A DNA stretch of 64,000 nt from Elgaria multicarinata webbii (taxonomy: Eukaryota; Chordata; Lepidosauria; Squamata; Anguidae): positions 131,289,197 to 131,353,196 of the forward strand of contig NC_086173.1 of the NCBI RefSeq assembly GCF_023053635.1. Direction: 5' to 3'. This document shows, piece by piece, positions 60,401-64,000 of the stretch. Within the stretch, counting starts at the first letter, position 1. Every line of letters begins with the position of its first letter. The notes under the pieces were generated by a model. It did not search any database. It was not told where the DNA came from and saw nothing but the letters and a program-made list of their open reading frames with translations. The position numbers and the translations under genes were made by a program.

Positions 60401-61943
60401 GCCGTAGAAGGCTAGCAGGGATTCATGAGGTTACCAGCCCACTTCCCATGCATAAGCAGGGATTGGATCTCTCTTCAGAAGTCTTTGGCAGCTGTCTCCC
60501 CTTCTTAGACAAGCCCCACAGAGACTTGATTCCTCTGTAGGGTAACTCTTTCCTCCCACCAGACATGATAATTGAAAAAAGTGTTATAGCCAACAGTGAC
60601 TGCTGTGCCCCCTTTGATTTTAGTGCATTGTATTATCCACCCATCAGGGGTGACTTAGCAGAAAAGTTTTGTAAGATTTATGTCCCTCTCCCCAACAGCA
60701 GAGGTTACGCGGTGTAAACAAACCAGCTCCCATGGTCAGGCATAATAGCTCCCTGGGGGCAGACCTTGGCTTGCTCAGTGTTGTGATAAGAACTTAGCTG
60801 ATACTAGCTAAGTGCCTTGAGGATTTACCAAGCCATACAGCTGGGAAAACATTTAACCAGTGGAAAAATGGCCAGTAATCCTTTTTCTCAGCCTTTGTTC
60901 CCCTTGAGAGTTTTTCATTTTTGTACTATGTGGGTGTAACATTCAGGGAATCCTCCTTAGATGTGCTTCCAACATGCAACCGATGGTAGATGGTATTTAT
61001 GTACACATAGGTCCCTTAAAGCTTTTCTCTCCATGCATAGCAGCTTTAAAAAGTATAGTTCTGGCATGGGTGGAACTTTAGGTCAGGGAGGAGTTGGGGC
61101 GTGGAAAGAAAATGGTTGTCAGGGAAAATAAGGCAAAGTAAGAGTCCAGGGGAAAGGCAAGCAAATGCAGTTTAGCCCGAGGAGTGGTTTCTCTTAGTGG
61201 GTTGGCAAAGAGATTTGGGTGGGACACAGAAACAAACCAGGAATAAGCCAGGTTTCCAGGATTAGAAAAAAAATAAACCACTGTGTGATGAGCCTCTGGA
61301 GCTGGCTGCCTCCCAGTGCTGGGCAGAGTCAGGTTGACCATGGCTAGGATGGCTTGATCTGAGGAGGCGGATAGCTGGCTCATGTCCACGTTCTGGTCGA
61401 ACCGCTTTAAAGAACTGCAGCTGGACACCTGTGGGGCTGGGAGGCATTGCAGTGCAGTGCTAAGGCAGAGGATAAAAACAGGAAGAAGGAAGCAGGCAGG
61501 ACGGTTAAAGGACATATGAGAAGGGAGAAAAGAGGAAGGATAGACAAACTAGGAAGGTAGAGGGGGATACACCATAGAATGTAGAGATCAGGAGGAGGAG
61601 AATCCCTGCTTTCTCAGTCCCCGCCCACAGAACTGCCCCCTTTCCCCTCATCTCTGAGGTCACCCTTGTGACCTTGGAGAGGCAGCCAGCACAATTCTCT
61701 CCATGACAAGCGGGAGGAGGTAGGGAGCTCAGAACAAGACTGAGTAGCCTTTTTTTCTTCTTCCAAATTTTTAACAATGAATTTGTTTCAGTTTTACACC
61801 TTCGTTGATTCTTTTGTTTTCATCTTACAGGATGAACTGAATGATGTTATTGATATTAAAAATCCAGACCTGACCCCTGCAGTTGAACGCAGAGAGAAAC
61901 GGCTGGCAGCAGAAGCTGCCAAATTTGATCCTGATCATTATCT
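49646..61943 (+). CDS. SHQ1: SHQ1 H/ACA RNP assembly factor, 5' part (first five coding exons)
   Basis: Chaperone that binds dyskerin before it joins H/ACA snoRNPs and telomerase RNP. Exons 49646-49788, 52668-52732, 54211-54333, 57242-57399 and 61831-61943 join in frame into residues 1-200 plus two bases of codon 201. The N-terminal CS (p23-like) domain spans about residues 1-95 ([50 protein letters not shown]). It is followed by an acidic stretch with [10 protein letters not shown] and by [28 protein letters not shown] and [15 protein letters not shown], as in human SHQ1. The dyskerin-binding C-terminal domain lies in exons beyond base 64000. Confidence 0.95.
50690..51426 (+). mobile_element. 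CR1-group (L3-like) LINE, 5'-truncated 3' end
   Basis: Contains 50703-51236, a 177-residue C-terminal RT segment ([52 protein letters not shown]), a short 3' UTR with AAGGCCGCCTTGAGGC and an (ATA)n tail at 51391-51426. The open frame and near-identity to the copy at 62370/63707 suggest recent activity. It lies in SHQ1 intron 1. Confidence 0.88.
51521..51610. repeat. long hairpin
   Basis: ATTATTTCCCTTGCCTACAG and its mirror GCAGGGGAAATAAT enclose CAAGAGCAGCAG/CTGCTGCTCTTG; arms are about 42 bases. Confidence 0.6.
51763..51840. repeat. long hairpin, 36-base arms
   Basis: GCTCACCCTGCCCTTATAA and its complement at 51822-51840 flank a 6-base loop with about four mismatches; possibly one end of a fold-back MITE that includes 51521-51610. 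Confidence 0.65.
51968..52276. mobile_element. fold-back MITE
   Basis: GTAAGATCCAA...GGACCCTAC at the left is mirrored by TAGGGTCCCATTGGATTCTA at the right. A second inner pair, CCCAAATGACCAGAAATGC and GTTTCTGGTCATTTGGGG, lies near the centre. Confidence 0.7.
52668..52732 (+). CDS. SHQ1: SHQ1 second coding exon
   Basis: 65 bases, phase 2 to phase 1: completes R48, then [21 protein letters not shown]. Acceptor TATCCACAG, donor ACAG|GTTTAA (weak after the GT). Continues the CS domain. Confidence 0.9.
53126..53256. mobile_element. fold-back MITE, GCATGTTTAG family
   Basis: GCTATGCATGTTTAGACAGA and TCTGTTTAAACATGCACAGG, with AATGCTGGGAGTTATAGGAC between. Confidence 0.75.
53330..53995 (+). mobile_element. 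non-LTR retrotransposon 3' end with zinc-binding C terminus
   Basis: A plus-strand frame ending at 53856 has the C-terminal zinc-binding pattern of some LINEs ([19 protein letters not shown], then YYQEARKDL). It is followed by an A-rich 3' UTR ending GTAAATAAAGATAGATTGAT. The clade is not certain, and the left border is approximate. Confidence 0.6.
54211..54333 (+). CDS. SHQ1: SHQ1 third coding exon
   Basis: 123 bases: completes G70, then [20 protein letters not shown] and [19 protein letters not shown]. Acceptor TTCTTTCAAG, donor ATGG|GTTTGT. It matches the end of the human CS domain and the following linker. Confidence 0.94.
54492..54668 (-). mobile_element. tRNA-Ala-headed SINE (diverged)
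   Basis: GCCTTATACTGAGTCA, CCATCTAGCTCAGTG and GCACTGCCACTGAGCTATGG; lies just after SHQ1 coding exon 3. Confidence 0.75.
54843..55075 (-). mobile_element. CORE/MIR-like tRNA SINE, near full length
   Basis: Left end TTTATTTATTTATTGC with AGGAACCCAAGGCGGCGTAC, core CCAAAGTCACCCAGTGGGTT and right end CCAACACTTTACCACTACAC, the complement of a tRNA A box. The best preserved copy of its family here. Confidence 0.75.
55754..55835 (-). mobile_element. diverged LINE tail fragment
   Basis: AATATTTATATACCGCTCC, then CTGTAGCAGTTTACAAAAA; same layout but more diverged. Confidence 0.5.
55982..56180 (-). mobile_element. L2 LINE 3' end
   Basis: Starts with the L2 tail (ATTTATTTATATAGCACCAT) and runs into the 3' UTR (GAATGCAAACAGGTACAGGG). 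It is close to the 3' UTR of the L2 at 62695-63701. Confidence 0.85.
56306..56436. mobile_element. short Harbinger-like MITE
   Basis: Ends GGCCATTTCTACACCT and, inverted, GGCCCTTTCTACACCT; AGG duplicated at 56303-56305 and 56437-56439. Interior ACACACAGGGTATCCCGGGA is shared with 5181-5619. Confidence 0.75.
57242..57399 (+). CDS. SHQ1: SHQ1 fourth coding exon
   Basis: 158 bases, residues 111-163, after acceptor GCAAAG and before CAG|GTTTGT. It has a run of five glutamates (121-125) and then FDWEIEQT, which is nearly invariant in SHQ1. The second half, [16 protein letters not shown], matches human HYGFGNLRSGVLQRLQ. Confidence 0.93.
57560..58800. other. GC-rich unclassified block in SHQ1 intron 4
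   Basis: About 1.2 kb with many CpGs in otherwise AT-rich intron. It holds hairpins (TAGTCCACTCC...GGAGTGGACTA near 57591-57666; CACCAAGCCATG...CATGGCTTGGTG near 58248-58282). Long open frames on both strands look compositional; none resembles a known protein. Most likely an unrecognised repeat. Confidence 0.5.
58930..59055. mobile_element. small MITE, same family, diverged
   Basis: AATCCCATTGATATTATTAG then GTCTACTTGAAGCAAAACTA and AGTCTGGATCCAACCCAG. Confidence 0.45.
59056..61830 (+). other. SHQ1 intron 4, distal part
   Basis: No exon or clear repeat recognised. One minus-strand frame at 61078-61515 starts with a signal-peptide-like sequence and is discussed as a finding, not called a gene. 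Confidence 0.5.
61831..61943 (+). CDS. SHQ1: SHQ1 fifth coding exon
   Basis: 113 bases, residues 164-200 plus two bases, in phase 0 after acceptor [29 protein letters not shown] then [15 protein letters not shown], donor CT|GTAAGT. No further SHQ1 exon (expected to start near ADFFEDE) is seen up to base 64000. Confidence 0.94.
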
Positions 61944-62369
61944 GTAAGTATTTGCCTGATTGTGTGCTTCAGCAGTATCTGGTTCATCATCACTTCACTA
62001 AGCAATAGAGCAGGGGTGGGTGCATCTAAATGGCTGCTGCTGCTTCTGGATAGGAAGGGTATGCTTCCTATTTGTCTTGATATATTGTCTTTGTTGTATA
62101 TTAGAGTATTCATATACACTTGTGCTGCGAGTTGTGCACAAGGAAACCCATGAGCACTCTGAATTCTGGATCTATGGCTTTGTGCTCTCTAATATAATAA
62201 GGGAAATTGACACACACTGGTCCATGGGAAGGAAAACTGCTTTTGCACATGTTTCAGCCGAGTCTCCCTGAGAAATGAGATCACTTGTTCAGGTTTTAGT
62301 AATTTCTACCATATTTCGCGTTCTGTTACTTAGCTGGATGGAGAATGGATGGAGTGATATGGGTATTAT

Positions 62370-62680
62370 TATTATTATATTTATTTGTATCCCGCCTTTT
62401 GCCCAATGCTGGGGTTCAAGGCGGCCTTACAAAGTTTAAAACATACATTTTTGGGGTGGGGGGGAACAAAACCATAAATGTTTAAAATACACAACAAAAT
62501 CATAAGACATTAACATAGATGGAGGGCCAGATTATTCTCCAAAGGCCTGCTGGAACAAAAAAGTTTTAGCCTGCTTCCGAAAGCCCATCAAGGAGGGAGC
62601 CAGCCTAGCTTCCCCGGGAAGAGAGTTCCAGAGCACTGGAGCAGCCACCGAGAAGGCCCTCTCCCATGTTCCCACCAAGC
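62370..62680 (-). mobile_element. CR1-group LINE 3' end (left piece, interrupted by L2)
   Basis: Reverse complement of the same LINE family as 50690-51426: ATTATT tail, CCCGCCTTTTGCCC, then ORF end QQAFGE-like sequence read on the minus strand. Continues at 63707 beyond the nested L2. Confidence 0.85.
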
Positions 62681-62694
62681 TCCCATGTTCCCAC

Positions 62695-63701
62695 GATCGT
62701 ATCTCGGCATGTCTTTCAGATATCTCAGCTTGGCTGCTTCATCGTCGCTTGAAGCTTAACATGGCAAAGACTGAATTGCTTGTTTTTCCTCCTAAACCTT
62801 CTCCTCATCTCTCATTCTCTCTTACTGTCAATGATGTTACGCTTACTCCGGTCAAGGAAGCTCGTAGCCTTGGCTTTATCTTCGACTCCTCGCTCTCCTT
62901 TATTCCTCATATTGAGGCAGTAGCTAAATCTTGTCGATTTTTCCTGTATAATATTGCCAGGATTCGATCATTTTTGTCTGTCTCTTCTGCCAAGACGCTT
63001 GTTCATGCACTGGTTATTTCACGGTTGGACTACTGCAACCTTCTTCTCTCTGGCCTTCCTTCTTCTCACATCAGCCCGTTGGTTTCTGTTCACCACTCTG
63101 CCGCAAAGATCATCTTCTTAGCATGCCGCTCCGACCATGTTACTCCGCTTCTGAAATCTCTTCATTGGCTTCCAATTCACTTCAGAATCCAATATAAACT
63201 TCTCCTGTTAACCTTCAAAGCTTTTCACGGTCTAGCTCCTTCCTATCTCTCCTCTCTCATCTCACACTATTGCCCCGCTCGTGCTCTTCGCTCCTCTGAT
63301 GCCATGTTTCTCGCCTGCCCAAGGGCCTCTACTTCCCTTGCTCGGCTTCGTCCATTTTCGTCTGCTGCCCCTTACGCCTGGAACGCTCTTCCAGAACATT
63401 TGAGAACTACAAGTTCAACCACAGCTTTTAAAGCTCAACTAAAAACTTTTCTTTTTTCTAAAGCTTTTAAAACTTGATGTTGTGCAGACTTCTACTGTTA
63501 CTTTCTACTGTTAGTTTTTCCCTACCCTGTGCCTGCTTACCCTACCCTGTACCTGTTTGCATTCTCTTCCCCTCCTTATTGTTTTACTATGATTTTATTA
63601 GATTGTAAGCCTATGCGGCAGGGTCTTGCTATTTACTGTTTTACTCTGTACAGCACCATGTACATTGATGGTGCTATATAAATAAATAATAATAATAATA
63701 A
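62695..63701 (+). mobile_element. L2 LINE, 3' part with C-terminal ORF2
   Basis: 5'-truncated L2-clade LINE. Reading starts in frame with DISAWLLHRRLKLNMAKTE and runs as an open frame from the Met at 62749 to the stop at 63475-63477. It contains the RT tail (SLGFIFDSSLSF, HALVISRLDYCN, LHWLPIHFRIQYK, WNALPEHLR). The 3' UTR ends with the L2 signature TGGTGCTATATAAATAAATA and an AAT repeat. It is inserted in a CR1-group LINE, with CAAGC at both junctions (62676-62680, 63702-63706). Confidence 0.88.
62749..63477 (+). CDS. L2 ORF2 C-terminal fragment
   Basis: 242 residues from an internal methionine to the natural stop: the thumb and C-terminal region after the RT catalytic core. The frame is also open upstream of this Met. 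Not a host gene. Confidence 0.85.
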   Translation: MKLNMAKTELLVFPPKPSPHLSFSLTVNDVTLTPVKEARSLGFIFDSSLSFIPHIEAVAKSCRFFLYNIARIRSFLSVSSAKTLVHALVISRLDYCNLLLSGLPSSHISPLVSVHHSAAKIIFLACRSDHVTPLLKSLHWLPIHFRIQYKLLLLTFKAFHGLAPSYLSSLISHYCPARALRSSDAMFLACPRASTSLARLRPFSSAAPYAWNALPEHLRTTSSTTAFKAQLKTFLFSKAFKT

Positions 63702-63706
63702 CAAGC

Positions 63707-64000
63707 GCGCCTGTGAAGATGGTGGGACTGAAAGAAGGGCTTCTCCAGAAGATCTTAAAGCACCGGCAGGCTCATAAGGGAGAATACGTTCTTTCAAATA
63801 ACCTGGACCCAAGCCATATAGGGCTTTATAGGTCATAACCAGCACTTTGAATTGTGCCCCCAAACAGACTAGATGCCAGTGGAGCTGTTTTAACAGGGGA
63901 GTTGTGTGCTCCCTGTAACCAGCCCCAGTCAACAATCTGGCTGCAGCTCTTTGAACCAGCTGGAGTTTCCGAATACTCTTCAAAGGCAGCCCCACGTAGA
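63707..64000 (-). mobile_element. CR1-group LINE (right piece, runs off the window)
   Basis: Minus-strand frame reads [31 protein letters not shown] and [11 protein letters not shown], the same protein as 50703-51236 with few changes. Together with 62370-62680 it forms one element split by L2. Confidence 0.87.

Overview
The window looks like vertebrate chromosomal DNA, most likely from a squamate reptile. It has two intron-rich host genes. The introns and spacer are packed with reptile-type repeats: tRNA-Ala-headed SINEs, CORE/MIR-like SINEs, L2 and CR1-group LINE ends, fold-back MITEs, hAT and Harbinger-like MITEs, and one Ty1/copia LTR element. Assignment to Squamata is an inference from the repeat mix.

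Layout. (1) 156-26341, minus strand: the full coding set of GXYLT2 (glucoside xylosyltransferase 2), seven coding exons whose phases all join, giving 457 residues. Its first exon lies in a CpG-rich block at about 25.9-26.65 kb. A 3.7-kb copia element (13593-17284) sits in intron 1 in the gene's own orientation, with LTRs I read as identical and a 5-bp target duplication. (2) 26.65-47.9 kb: spacer between the two promoters with no host gene seen, filled with LINE ends, SINEs, two hAT MITEs, a possible solo LTR, a near-perfect 276-bp palindrome and a family of elements with shared termini. (3) 47.9-61.94 kb, plus strand: CpG-rich promoter and the first five coding exons of SHQ1 (H/ACA RNP assembly factor), about 201 residues; the rest lies beyond the window. 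(4) 62.37-64.0 kb: a young L2 LINE inserted into a CR1-group LINE, inside the next SHQ1 intron.

GXYLT2 and SHQ1 are head-to-head neighbours, as they are in human 3p13. They act in unrelated processes: GXYLT2 adds xylose to O-glucose on EGF repeats of Notch-type proteins, and SHQ1 chaperones dyskerin for snoRNP and telomerase RNP assembly. Exon borders were read by eye from GT/AG sites, phase and recalled family sequence. Repeat borders are approximate unless a target duplication is stated.
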